Part shown: piece after piece, positions 11,796 through 22,329 of the stretch
Layout: each line of letters opens with the position of its first letter
How positions within the stretch are numbered: the stretch's first letter is position 1
Assembly (NCBI GenBank): GCA_016648135.1
Contig: JADDOH010000133.1
Location: 620,001-684,000, forward strand
Reading direction: 5' to 3'
Length of the DNA: 64,000 nucleotides
Origin: Agrypnia vestita
Taxonomy: Eukaryota; Arthropoda; Insecta; Trichoptera; Phryganeidae
Made by a program: the position numbers and the translations under genes
The notes under the pieces: generated by a model
Databases searched by the model: none
Told to the model about the DNA's origin: nothing
The model's input: only the letters and a program-made list of their open reading frames with translations

Positions 11796-12220
11796 TGACA
11801 TCTTGAAGATGGGAGTTTTTAGCCCCTTCTTGAAAGATTATTGATTTACCATGGATCGCAACACTGCAGGCAGCTGATTCCACATAGCTGGGCCCGCAAT
11901 GCTGAAAGCACGTTCCGCAAATTTGGTGACTCGAGATCTTCATGGACTTACTACCAGCTTGCAGGGTGCCTCCGATTTAGCCGACCGCAGTGAGAGTCGC
12001 CTTCCAGCGATATTGTCCGGGATACAGAGGTCCATCGAATATTGTGGTGCATTTCTTTGAAGACTTTTGTACGGCATCAGGGAGAGTTCGAAATTTATAC
12101 GCTCCGGCAGGCGAAGCCAATGTAGCTGCTCCAGCATTGAAGACATCCGCGAGAACTTTGACGCCTTAAATATAAGTCTTGCCGCAGCATTCATCACTAA
12201 CTGAAGTCTGTCTGAGTCCT
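11796..12220 (-). pseudogene. LINE (L2/CR1-like) ORF2 C-terminal fragment
   Basis: Reading the minus strand gives DSDRLQLVMNAAARLIF, then a stretch with LEQLHWLRLPERINFELSL, then APQYSMDLCIPDNIAGRRLS, and finally SRVTKFAERAFSIAGPAMWN. This is the well-known end of L2/CR1-clade ORF2: VMNAAARL, LHWL-V--RI-FK, APSYL, and the FA-R-FSVAGP--WN motif. One in-frame stop lies before the first motif and another after the last. Only the last quarter of ORF2 remains, so it is a 5'-truncated dead insertion. Confidence 0.75.
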
Positions 12221-12440
12221 ATCTACGAACTGTTAGAGCAAGGATCAAACTTCGCTCCTTCATTTATAAGGTAAAAAAAACGAGGTAAAATCTTATAATT
12301 ACCACAAATTGGTCACAATGCTCATGTAATTTTATTTTCCTTTAATCCCCTTTAGATAAGATCATCATCACCCTAACATACCCTTCGACTGAAAATCAAT
12401 TGCCCCGAAGAAGATGGCAAATGGCAATAAATAGAATTTA

Positions 12441-12700
12441 TCAAACATAATAATTTCGTTGTCTGCCTGTCTGTCTGTAACTTCCTGTATCGTCCGTTAT
12501 TTTATTCGAATTCACGGCTAGAAAAAAGAAATTACACGGCTAGAAGGCGCGAAACTGGGACGCGCAAGCGGCAGGCGGCGCCCTACATATACCGCCGTCA
12601 CCGCCTCTCCATGAACCGTCAAAAAGATACTACAAATATACACAAGGGCTTAAAAAACACGCGAACCATGTTCCGTGATTTCTCACGGGAATACGGCTAG
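12441..12700 (+). mobile_element. Non-autonomous Helitron, 260 bp
   Basis: The 5' end reads A|TCAAACATAATAATTTCG, followed by a GTCTGCCTGTCTGTCTGT block that another Helitron in the window (35899-36194) also has in its 5' part. The 3' end has a perfect hairpin CCGTGA-TTTC-TCACGG at 12673-12688, then GAATACGG and CTAG|T. Insertion between A and T and the hairpin-CTRR end are the Helitron hallmarks. Inside, CACGGCTAGAA occurs twice. There is no helicase coding, so it must be mobilised in trans. Confidence 0.75.
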
Positions 12701-13159
12701 TTTTTTAATATTTGACAGAAAAGCATTGTGATTAGACGTTCAATAAGTTTATTAACTTATTTTTCTGAAACTGATTGATTAAATATTGAACTCAAGTACC
12801 AATATAATATAATAAATGTATAACTTTTTAGTAGAGCAACTTAATAATTGAAAAAATATTATTGGTGAACAAATGTTTTATTTTCAAAAATCTACTTAAT
12901 ATATTTTACAGTTATTTTTTACTAGTTCTGTAAACTCGAACGAGTGAGTGTATTTTCTTAATGCAATAAAAATAGAAGCACACACGTCTTAAATCAAGAG
13001 TTTCTGCAGTCTATTTTGGAGCAGTCGATATATTACGCCCTAATGCAAAATGTATTTTCTTCCAGTAGTGGCTGCAAATGTAAAAAAAAAAAGGCAAAAA
13101 GGTAAAACAAAAAAAATGATATCTTCACTTGTAACGCTCGTAAATCTCGAAGAAAAAGT

Positions 13160-13490
13160 AGAAACGTGCGCAAAGGGAACAAGTCAGTAAAGTGTTGTTC
13201 GTGTCTCTGCCGATTTATCTATCCGAGTGGCCCTTCCGCTCCCGGGGCCGCGCGGCACGGGCGCGAAAGGGAGGCTTCGCAGGCGCGGGGCCGCGAGGCG
13301 ACCGCGCGGGCGGTTGCTCCCTTTCGGGGCGCGGCCGCCTCCCGCGGTGGGGACGGGCCTAAGCGGGAGATGGCGTGACGGAAGCCGTTTCGGAAGATGG
13401 AGCGGTCACACGGATCTTCTTACCGCGGATGGAGAGCGGCTGCGAGCGGTGGCGGCCGCGGCCTCGCGGTAAATCTCCTACGGTACGTTA
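13160..13490. other. Very GC-rich, CpG-rich island
   Basis: About 200 bp of it is composed almost entirely of G and C (for example CCCGGGGCCGCGCGGCAC) in otherwise AT-rich DNA. Open frames on the plus strand (13166-13378, 13227-13472) are rich in R, A, G and P and are expected from composition alone. On the minus strand a good splice-donor word GTAAGA follows ATCCGCG at 13427-13421, so part of it could be an untranslated first exon. No function can be assigned. Confidence 0.4.
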
Positions 13491-14439
13491 CGTCATAATA
13501 TGTGTCGTTTGCGAAGTTAATATATCAACTGTCAGAAGTACGTTGAAACTATGGAAATAAGCGCGCAGACGCTAGCCTATGCCATGGGTCGGCATACCGC
13601 GGCTCGCGAGCAGCATGCGACCTTTGCATAGGCTTATCTTTAGACATCAACCTCAACTTAGATTCGAACAGCGTACGCTCTCTACCACTCTATTCTCACA
13701 TATTTTTTACCTTCGTCTTCGTACATATTTCTCTCTCTCCACCTTCTGCTTGACCTACTCTGTCGCCGTTCGTTCGGTCGGTTAAGCAGTTCTCCTCATA
13801 TGTTAGAAGAATCCCAAATTTCCTCTAAATACATAATATCTAACATTTCACCAAACTGCCCACTTACAGGCAGAATTACGAGAAGCCGCACATTAGGGTA
13901 TAAACTGGGCTTAATTATACGGATTCAAATTCACTAAGCCCTGAACTACCGACCTGAAAAGACGTGTTTTCACGATCGTTTTGGAACGACACTTCAGTGA
14001 CAAGTCACTCCCCGCCCTTCCCTCCATCACTTAATATGAGCGGTGCGATCTTCTCGAAACGTCGGGAGTACAGCGGTCTTTCTCAGGACCAAATGACGTA
14101 GGTTACACAAGATAATTTAAAAATCTGCCGACCATTGTTATTACAAATTAAAGTGCTGAGGTTAAAATTGATGGCGCAGTATTAAACATGTAGCCTAACC
14201 GAAGAGCACGTGAATTTGTTAAGGAGTGCGCGCAACCCCTGTAAACATTCCCGCACGCCCCCAAGCGGCAAAGACACGAAATAATAGTACGCGCTGCCAC
14301 AAATTTTAAAATTCCGGTACAGTTTTGAAATTTGCCTTTATGTAAATAAATGTATTCAATAATTATTGGAGACGGACGTTCGTATCTTTGAAAATTCGCG
14401 TGCATAAAGTTTACTGTTGTTGTCACTGCTTAAGTATAA

Positions 14440-15330
14440 AGTAAATATAATTAACTAACTAACTAACCATCACGCCGTTTCCCCGCAGGGGTAGGCAGCG
14501 AGGATTGAACGCCACACTCTTCTATCCTGGCACACCACGTTTGCTTCGGCCACATCCATACATCTTCTCATACACGTTCTACGGTTGTTGCGGCTTTTAA
14601 CAGGGCCATCCTCAAATACTTGTAGTACGACGCCCTCTATTCCTGTTACCTTCAACACTCGCCTCATATATTTTCTTAACCATCCTTTCCTCGTTCATAC
14701 GTCCCACATGACCAAACCATCTCAGCACTCCTTTCTTTATTCTATCTACCACACTACAGCCAGCATTGCATTCACTTCTAATTTGTTCATTCCTCACTCT
14801 ATCGACCAAGGATTTTCCACACAAGCGTCTTAGTGACCGCATTTCCACCGGATTCAGTCTACTTTCATTCCTCTTTTGCCAATTCCAGGCTTCACTTCCA
14901 TACATAAGGGTTGGCACTAGAACGCCATTATGTACCGCTAGTCTTGCTTCTTTTGACAGATCTTATTGGCATTAATTGCATTTAGTGCACCATTAACTTT
15001 GTTTCCCGCAGTTACTCTCCTTTCGATATCGTTCTCAGCCTTGCCGTCTCTACTAAACATACTTCCCAAATACAAAAACTCGTTCACTTGTTCTAAGCAT
15101 TCGTTGTTTATAATTACATCACACTTAGTCATTCTTTCGTCTCTCTCGAATACCATCACTTTCGATTTGCTGACATTCATCAGAAGTTCACTCTGCATGC
15201 ATACATCGGACATCCTGGATACCAGGCACTGCAGATCAGCTTCACTGTTAGCCACTAATACTGCATCTAAATTAAAAGCTTTAATAAGTAGGAAATGAAG
15301 TAAAATGAAAATATTTTTTAATAATAAATA
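14440..15330 (-). pseudogene. Decayed LINE 3' part with reverse-transcriptase C-terminus
   Basis: Three minus-strand frames follow each other: NVSKSKVMVFERDERMTK, NEFLYLGSMFSRDGKAENDI; then TLMYGSEAWNWQKRNESRLN, MRSLRRLCGKSLVDRVRN, GVLRWFGHVGRMNEERMVKK; then NNRRTCMRRCMDVAEA and VWRSILAAYPCGETA. This is the thumb and C-terminal tail of an RTE-like non-LTR element (YLGS, YG-E-W, MRSLRR--G--L-DR-RN, GHV-RM). Frame changes separate the three pieces. The 3' end carries a GTTA-type simple tail at about 14435-14460. A related 130-bp tail sits at 38176-38305. Confidence 0.8.
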
Positions 15331-15354
15331 TGAATAAATTAAATTAGAACTTAC

Positions 15355-15560
15355 CGCCATCAGTCGGAATTTTCTGTAAGTTTTTTAGCGCTAGTATTTT
15401 AATTATTATTTGCTAGTCATCTGTCGTTCTGACACCGCAACATTTTATCAACACCCAATCGACCTACGAAACACTGCCATCTGCGATCAAAGTTCCGAAC
15501 TACGATTCGCTATAAAAGCGACATTGCCTTTCAGCGAAACATTTCGGATAGCAAGGTTCT
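15355..15560 (-). other. Possible first exon with a splice donor after ATGGCG
   Basis: On the minus strand ATGGCG is followed directly by a consensus donor GTAAGT at 15354-15349. The 200 bp upstream is less AT-rich and has a TATA-like word (TTTTATAGC). A TTACAG acceptor at 15379-15374 could alternatively define a 19-nt micro-exon. Either reading is weak, and random occurrence of one donor is easily possible. Confidence 0.2.
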
Positions 15561-15639
15561 ATACCATAACCGCCCAGATAGCAAAGAAGCAAACCGTACA
15601 TCGAAAAACTTGCCAAATCCGTTCGTAGATGTCGTTATT

Positions 15640-16460
15640 TAATAACTTGTAAAAAGGCAAGAACAGATGAAAATGTGTTGTGATAACATTTCTTTGAAAG
15701 AATAAAACAAGAAAAACAATCATGTAATGTAAACCAGTAAAAAATGATTTGACTGCTGAGTGAAAATGAACTATTAAAAAATTCTACTACAACGCTGATA
15801 AGGGAATTTTGTTAACAAAATAGTTTTATAACATGTGAGACTCTTTTTAATATTCCATATCTAACTAATTTGTAAAGTACTTTAGATATGGGAGGCAATC
15901 CTTTTACGACATATATTAATTTTAGAAAAATAAAAGGCTAGTTATATTTTGAGTATACAATCGCAATCTACACTAACACTATTCCAAAATATACACACAT
16001 ACCGAAAATTTCATCACATTGTAGATATTGTAAATTGAGTGATACTTTTAAAGAAATAAGTTTTTTATGTTTCATTGACTTTTAAAATAAAATATGTTAA
16101 TTCTTGTACTGTTACTAAAATCATGAGAATTGATACTCATTTTTTAAATTAAGTATATAGTTTTTCCTTAAATATAGTCGGGTCAAATTGAGAACCCTGA
16201 CTTTCTAAATAAAATTAAAAAATAAGCAAGGATTCAAACCTGCTGATATTATTAGATAAATATAACTAAACTGTACTAAAATAATAAAATCCTAAAGAGA
16301 GTACATAAAGGTAGAAAATTGTATAAGAGGATTTACTAATCTGCGTAATTAATTAACAATGATTAATTAAAAGTGAAGGATTTTTTTTAATAAAGTCAAA
16401 TCACTTTTTACTGGAAACAATAAATCATTTTGGGAGTGGTGAATAATATTATATAGAAAT
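15640..16460. other. AT-rich stretch without recognisable content
   Basis: No terminal repeat, RNA gene or protein-like reading was found. If the exon at 16469-16531 is real, this is intron. Confidence 0.4.
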
Positions 16461-16468
16461 GGACTTAC

Positions 16469-16531
16469 GTTTAAAGATGCCAACCGACTGCCTTCGAAGA
16501 CTCGGTACCGGAAATCGGTGTATGGTTCAGT
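16469..16531 (-). CDS. Candidate 63-nt internal exon of a host gene
   Basis: On the minus strand a 63-nt segment of raised G+C is bounded by TTATGTTTCCAG (acceptor, ending at 16532) and GTAAGTCC (donor, from 16468). It is exactly 21 codons, phase 0 at both ends, and only that frame is open all through; the other two contain stops. The peptide includes FRYRVFEGSRLASLN, with a normal amino-acid mix. The surroundings for about 1 kb on both sides are AT-rich and non-coding, as expected for introns. I do not recognise the gene. A symmetric phase-0 mini-exon could be alternatively spliced. The chance explanation, a random GC patch with two splice words, cannot be excluded. Confidence 0.5.
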
Positions 16532-17159
16532 CTGGAAACATAACATTATTTCTTGGTTACATTGTGATGTGGAGATGTATGAATATGGAATGACAAAACA
16601 GTTTCAATAAATTATCCCATACCGTATGTACTGTTTCAAACGATTAGCATGCAAATTTTTTACACAACCTACAAAATTTAAACATTCAGTTATTATAAAC
16701 CCATAGGTCTGCCAAACTCTGTATGCACTATATCACAAATTCAAACAATTCTTAATATGCAATTTTCAATTTCAATTTCATTACCCATAAATCAGCGTTT
16801 ATTAGACAGAAGACATTTAAATGCTTGATACATATTTCATTTAAACATAGGATAATATGTAACAAGTCTCTCGGTTACTATCTAACTCGCTAGATATATA
16901 GAAATGCCTGCTGTGAGGTAGGAAGCTCTTGTTTATCATTTTATTACCTTAGATCGACATTAAAAGAATGTAACATATAGTAAAAATCAAGAGCAAAAAT
17001 ATAAAAAAGAGATGCGGGAAAAAATGGAAATAAATGCGAATAATAGTTTTAAATTTCTGATGTACTGATACCGTTATTGATCAACAAAAGAACAATAAAT
17101 TGCAATACTTCGTAACTTCTATGTAATTCTATTATGTATTTATTATTTTCAAATATCTT

Positions 17160-18110
17160 TTAACCCCTGGTGTGCCGCCACGCGGCAAATAATGTTTCCG
17201 TTGTCTGCCGCGCTAAATAATACAGGAAGAGCTATTTTTACTTGATTATTTTTTATTAAAATTCGTCGTTAGACTCCATTAATTAGAAAAAAAAAATTCT
17301 TAAAGATATGTATTCATAGTAAATTTTTATACTATAACAATTTTGTTCGATTTATCTTACTAAATATTGCCATACCCAAGGAAAATGATTATAAAATAAA
17401 ATACTGAACTTACATAGGGGTTTATTTGTTTTATTTCATATTTCGATAGATTTTATTTACAGCGGAAAGTACAAAAACAATGTAATATAATATCAATAAA
17501 CTGAATAAAAAACATATTTGAAAATGAGCATCATTGCGAGTGCAGATCCGCTCAATGAGGCAAGGTGATTTGAACACAAATTTAGAGTGAACCAAGATTT
17601 ATTGAAAAGAGAACTTTCAAAAATCATAATCTACGAAACAAAGTCTTTCATATGATATATGATTCGAAATAAATGTGAAATAAAAAGATAACAATAACCG
17701 AAAACAAGACTCACGCACTACCAACGGACACTCAGAACTTTCATATGACTTTATTCAAAGATTTATGTCTTTTTTGAAAAAGTCTTTACTTCAAACTATT
17801 GCAAAATAATAAAAAATGCAAAATAAACATTAACGTAGACACCTTAATCAACAATTACTTCAATAAACAATAAAAAACCATCGCACACTTTCCGCACCGA
17901 TCATAGTAAAAATGGGTTACTTTTAATTCATTCTAAGAATGAATTTTAAATTTTTTACACTGTTCTGATTGGTTGAGAACCTTCATTCATTCAGTAAGAA
18001 TACACACGAAGGGATTTTCAACTTAATCCTGTAATATTAAAAAAGATAAACGGAAAAAATTCATGCGGATGTACAGGCGCGGATCCGCACTGCGGCATAC
18101 CAAAGGTTAA
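17160..18110. mobile_element. piggyBac-type MITE with TTAA target duplications
   Basis: TTAA at 17160-17163 and 18107-18110 flank inverted ends: CCCCTGGTGTGCCGC on the left and, complemented, CCTTTGGTATGCCGC on the right. Subterminal GCAGATCCGC and GCGGATCCGC words lie near both ends (17542, 18079). TTAA duplication plus ends starting with C residues is the piggyBac-superfamily signature. The 950-bp interior is AT-rich without transposase remnants, so the element is non-autonomous. Confidence 0.7.
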
Positions 18111-18720
18111 GATTTGTGATTTACCATGAGATGTGTATCTAATACAACACTAACCTTTGATTGCAGTAACTTTGTGGTTAGACGTGTTAACTATTAAATT
18201 ATATAGCATTTAATCACAGGTATTATATTTTATTTAAATTTACCCCAGATTCAGAATAGGCCGTTCCTCTTCAGGTCAATACAAAACTAATCCTAAATGT
18301 TAAATTTATAACAAGACTAAATAGAACAATTATAATTAAAATATATAAACACATGATTAAATTTGTCATTTATTTATAAATCATGTAAAAATCTATAAAC
18401 ATGGAGCACATAAACACAAAATTAAGGAATAATATTTAAATAATGTTGATAACTTCATTATTCATAAGATATTGAACGTGGGGGGGAAAATGCTATATGA
18501 GCAATAATCCATGTTATTTAAAACATAAGTGTATTTATGCATCGTTAACAGAGTAGTTTTGTTAAATCATCAAACTTGGGAAATATTGCAAGTCATCTGA
18601 TTTTTGTGAGATGAAAGAAAACGTTATATTTATATGTCCAATTAGCTATCAATTCAACTCATTGACAATTTAATACTAGTCAACTACTAACTAAATTTAA
18701 AAAATGTGATTAGTTGTAGT

Positions 18721-19149
18721 TAAATCAATTACTAACTAATCATCACCATGCCAGCAGAGGACATTGATACTTGTAAATTGTTAGAGGTTTTTAACAAAGC
18801 TGTAGTCCTCCAATGATCCCAATACTTTACAAACTGCGTGAGAGTTAATATTTTTCTTTGACATCAAAGCCATTGAAATACAGTCACGACGATTCTACAG
18901 ATTTTCACTGAAATTTGTTTTAGTCAGAGGTAAAAGCAATACCTAGCACAGCAGAGAATGAACTTTACGGCCATTGCGTAATGTTAAAACGGTATGTTTA
19001 TTATAATATTCATTGTTGTGGAACGACATCCAAACATTGTAGGCTTTATTTATTTTAATAATTCTTTTCTCCTTCATGTCAGATGAATAAGGCCTCCCTA
19101 AAGCAGTAACTGTTGTGTGGAAATCAAAAGGTTTTTTAAAAAGGTACAT
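18721..19149 (-). pseudogene. Protein-like remnant of unknown family
   Basis: One minus-strand frame reads protein-like for about 140 codons but contains several stops. It begins FKKPFDFHTTVTALGRPYSS, continues IIKINKAYNVWMSFHNNEYY and HTVLTLRNGRKVH, then after a stop LLPLTKTNFSENL and DCISMALMSKK. Charged and aromatic residues are mixed as in real proteins, and the reading stays in the same frame across the stops, which points to a gene or transposon ORF disabled by point mutations. I do not recognise the family. Upstream of 19149 the frame becomes AT-rich noise. Confidence 0.35.
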
Positions 19150-20230
19150 TTTATAAAGAATAACTCAATTATGTATTATGTTCATCAAATATGAAGTAGA
19201 CAAATATGCCAGGACAAAATATTTAATCAACCTGAGTTAATTAAAACAATATTTCTCTCAAATAAGGTTCTCAAAAAGAAAGTGGTTCTATCTTGAAGCA
19301 GATTAATATGTACAATTCTTTAACGCGTGGATAATATTGGTACAGCCAAAGTTTTCATGTTGTTTAAGGAAACAGATACGATTCAATGAACCGTATACAT
19401 ATTGCTACAGTTCAATGGACAAATAAATAATCCTAGCAGTGTGTGATAAATACGTAGACATTGATTATTATTATATTACGCCGTAAATAGCTTGAATTGG
19501 AACATACAAAACAGTCACTGATTAATGAATCTCAAACATTTAAGTTTCGAGGTAAATTATAGTATATAATAGGTTCCACATAGACTATATAGTTGAGCAT
19601 AAGCATTCGACAAGACTACAGAAAAGTGTTTTTGTGAGGGAGTCACCGTATCAATGACTATTAATACGTCGTCAGATACGAAAGCCAAAAGGACAAATGT
19701 TCAGTGTGTCATATAAACTGTAATATATTGTGTATAAAGAGCCAGATATCGCTTGTTTATATAACGAATCCAGATAAGTGTATCATTGTCGCAGAATTTC
19801 TATAATTTTCTATTATTATTTCATCTTGATTTTGCTGTCGTATAAACGCCAAGGACGGGTTGTTATTGGAATAGCCGTTTTCTTTATGAGTAATGAACTT
19901 CCATTCCAAAAACAAAACAAAAATATACATTGAAAAAGGTATCCTTTCTTATCCAATAGGTAACCATTTTTGATATTTCATATTCCTAATAATTCAGGTA
20001 TTTTATAGAATTATAAAAATATTCAGGAGCACTTTTTTATGAAGTTATCTTATATTGAGGGGTAGTATACTACTTTATTATTTGTATAATAATTTAACGA
20101 CTAAAATTGTAATGCAGTCTGTAGCAATTAATCAGAACCATTTGTACAATCAGCAACAATTGGTGCCGATTTGAATCCTAGTAACATATTTAACAGCAAT
20201 AAAAATATCAATAAAAGATATTGATTAATG
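19150..20230. other. AT-rich stretch without recognisable gene
   Basis: Nothing supportable was found on either strand; only scattered short A/T runs. Confidence 0.4.
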
Positions 20231-20327
20231 GAATCAATATATTAATTACCCCAACCAATGTCGTACGTTTCTGCATTTGGATGATGATTTCTATTTGTAT
20301 ACAATAATTTTGCCGTGGTGCCCGTTG

Positions 20328-20399
20328 GGTTGTGTGGTGCAGCGGATAACGCGTCTGACTACGGATCAGAGGATTCCAGTTTCGAATCCTGGCAGAAAA
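20328..20399 (+). tRNA. tRNA-Arg(ACG)-like sequence inside the Helitron-like repeat
   Basis: It has the D-arm words of tRNA-Arg (TGGTGCAGCGGATAACGCG), an anticodon stem-loop CTGA-CTACGGA-TCAG with anticodon ACG, and a T-arm around TTCGAATCC. The acceptor start GGTTGTG does not pair with the 3' CAGAAAA, so it is not a functional tRNA gene. A run of T follows at about 20400-20410, which would suit Pol III termination. The second copy at 41862-41933 has anticodon GCG. Confidence 0.6.
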
Positions 20400-20412
20400 T
20401 TTTTTTTTTACG

Positions 20413-20520
20413 GTCGAGAATATTTTATTTGTTGAAATTTTAATTACATTTTTGGTTTTTTATAATGTCGAGAATATTTTATTTGTTGAAATTTTAATTA
20501 CATTTTTGGTTTTTTATAAT
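20413..20520 (+). repeat. Perfect 54-bp tandem duplication
   Basis: Positions 20413-20466 are repeated base for base at 20467-20520 (unit starts GTCGAGAATATTTTATTTG). The perfect identity indicates a recent event. The homologous spot in copy B is rearranged instead. Confidence 0.9.
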
Positions 20521-21037
20521 GTTGTATAAAAGTAATCAACACTGCGAGAAGAGAAGAGAGTAGGTACCTACCTATCGAACTGTGGTTTATTCTGCTCTGA
20601 CTTATTAATCGGTTAGAAATACCGAATAAATACTTTGTCTTAATTATATCTAAACAACCCGTTATTAAAAGTGAAAATTTGCCAGAAACAATTGGCCGCG
20701 AAGCGCCTTACGTAGGCATAGGTAAACAATGCTGTTTGCTGCACAGCAAACACAATTGGCCGCGCAGCGGCCATCATTGGCCGCGAAGCGGCCACAATAG
20801 CCGCCTGCAGGGCCTAGCAGTAAGCAATCGGCGAAGCCGATTGCTTTCCTGCTAGTAAATTATATAAATAGCATAAAAATGCAAGCACTCAGTGCGAGTA
20901 CAGAACCAATGAGAATATACATTTTATAATATGTATAAGTGAAACTGCAGAAAACTTTTTATAAATAATATGACAATAGAATGTTGTATAGGATTGTAAC
21001 CCAATCTCCAGAATAAAAAAAAATCTATTTTATCATA

Positions 21038-21305
21038 TGTGGGGTATAAAAGCAAAGGCAGCAATATCTAAAAAAAAATTAACGCAGTCATCTAGCATTA
21101 ATAATTTATGTAATATAATATTCATCAAATATATACTGAATTCGAGACATTACAAGAAATATAGCCTATAAATTTATAGGAAACCTGATTTTGGAAGGGA
21201 TACATAGATACATAAAATCTAGAATTCAGTACATTTTAAATTAGTAATCCTCAGTGATTGAATTCAAAATTTTGGATATTGCTGTCTTTTCTTTTATAGC
21301 CCACA
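21038..21305. mobile_element. MITE, copy 2, TA target duplication
   Basis: The ends TGTGGGGTATAAAAGC and, complemented, TGTGGGCTATAAAAGA are followed by CAGCAATATC on both sides. TA flanks the element at 21036-21037 and 21306-21307. Inner inverted words around GAATTC match copy 1 at 43-268. It has no coding content. Confidence 0.75.
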
Positions 21306-21386
21306 TATTTTCTAAGCAAGCAACTCTATTTTATATACATTTTTGGTAAAATACTTATCCACAATATTTGACTTTTAATATTTGTT

Positions 21387-21565
21387 GTGATAGAGGAAGA
21401 TTCCCATTTGCTGGACCGACCAAGTGGTAAAAACCACAGGAACTTCTCTGGTAACGGTGCTAAGATCTGCAGCATGCCGGGAAAGGTGGAAGAGAGGAGT
21501 CAAGAGTCATTATGGAGAATGGTCAAGAAGATCATGATCCTCAATCATGAAGGGACCACTTGGAC
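21387..21565 (+). repeat. LINE-derived 3' untranslated repeat (plus copy)
   Basis: The words GGTGCTAAGATCTGCAGCAT, GCCGGGAAAGGTGG and AAGAAGATCATGATCCTCAA match, in reverse orientation, the segment at 37300-37645. Such a block commonly follows ORF2 in RTE-like LINEs of insects. The short open frame over it is not a gene. Confidence 0.5.
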
Positions 21566-21599
21566 GATTTGTTATAATAATGAATGATTCTTTAATAAA

Positions 21600-22320
21600 A
21601 GTGCAGTATTAGATGCATTATTTTAAAATTTATTTAGCAATTTGGCATTCTCGGGCCTAGAATATAGAAAAATATTTTTTTGTTATATTTACATTACTCT
21701 ACCGCTCCTAATTAAAATAAATTGAACATTATCTTTAAAAACATAGTTTTGACTGTTTGTTTAATAATGTGTTCATCATTTATCATTCATATGTGTTCAT
21801 AATGTATTATTTTATTATTTTTCAGTTGATTTATTTACTACACTATTTCAATTTCAGAAATGCCCTGTTCTATTTGAGCAGAAATTGCTAGACTCGAAAT
21901 TCTTTATAAAAACACAGCACATTTATGTTTATAACTCGATGCATTACACATTCTATGAATCAAATCTATTTATAATTTGATTTATTAAAGCTAAACAAAC
22001 AAGATTTCATATTTTGGCTGTGCCAGCTGATGAGGTGGAACGCATTCATTCTTAAAGCACTGCAATAAGGATAGAATTTGTTATTGTAATCTGTGCCAAG
22101 AAATCAGTGGCAACAATCAGACTACAGATATTTTAGTGTTTCATTCTCAACAGCTCATCATTAATATTTAAGTCAGTTATTATATGTCTCTCATAATATT
22201 CCTATCACAATTATTATAAAATTATTTAGATTAGATATTAATGTATCGTAATATTCAGCAACAGTAAGTATCTAATTTATATTTTTCCTACATATTAGGG
22301 AGACTGAAAAATAATCAAAT
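21600..22320. other. AT-rich stretch without recognisable content
   Basis: Nothing beyond A/T-rich sequence was found between the LINE repeat and the dead mariner. Confidence 0.4.
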
Positions 22321-22329
22321 CAATCAAAA

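Larger units (their letters stand above)
20234..20855 (+). mobile_element. Helitron-like element, copy A, carrying a tRNA-Arg-like segment
   Basis: The element starts A|TCAATATATTAATTACCC and ends with a hairpin (AAGCAATCGGC-GAA-GCCGATTGCTT) followed by TCCTG and CTAG|T. Copy B at 41415-42027 (minus) shares the same 5' start and most of the body at high identity, for example AATCAACACTGCGAGAAGAG and TTGGCCGCGAAGCGGCCAC. The 3' third holds several GGCCGCGAAGCGGCC palindromes. A tRNA-Arg-like sequence lies at 20328-20399 and a perfect 54-bp tandem duplication at 20413-20520. No replicase is encoded. The exact 3' boundary differs in copy B, so the Helitron class is likely but not certain. Confidence 0.6.

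Noticed and set aside
13166..13472. Overlapping open frames of 70-81 codons
   Set aside because: They arise from extreme G+C; the residues are almost only R, A, G and P, and no start or splice context favours one.
14050..14095. CGAAACGTCGGG near CTCAGGACC, considered as another hammerhead-like module
   Set aside because: The boxes are in the wrong order relative to each other, so no hammerhead core can form.
20328..20399. Functional tRNA-Arg gene
   Set aside because: The acceptor stem halves do not pair and the sequence is part of a dispersed repeat.
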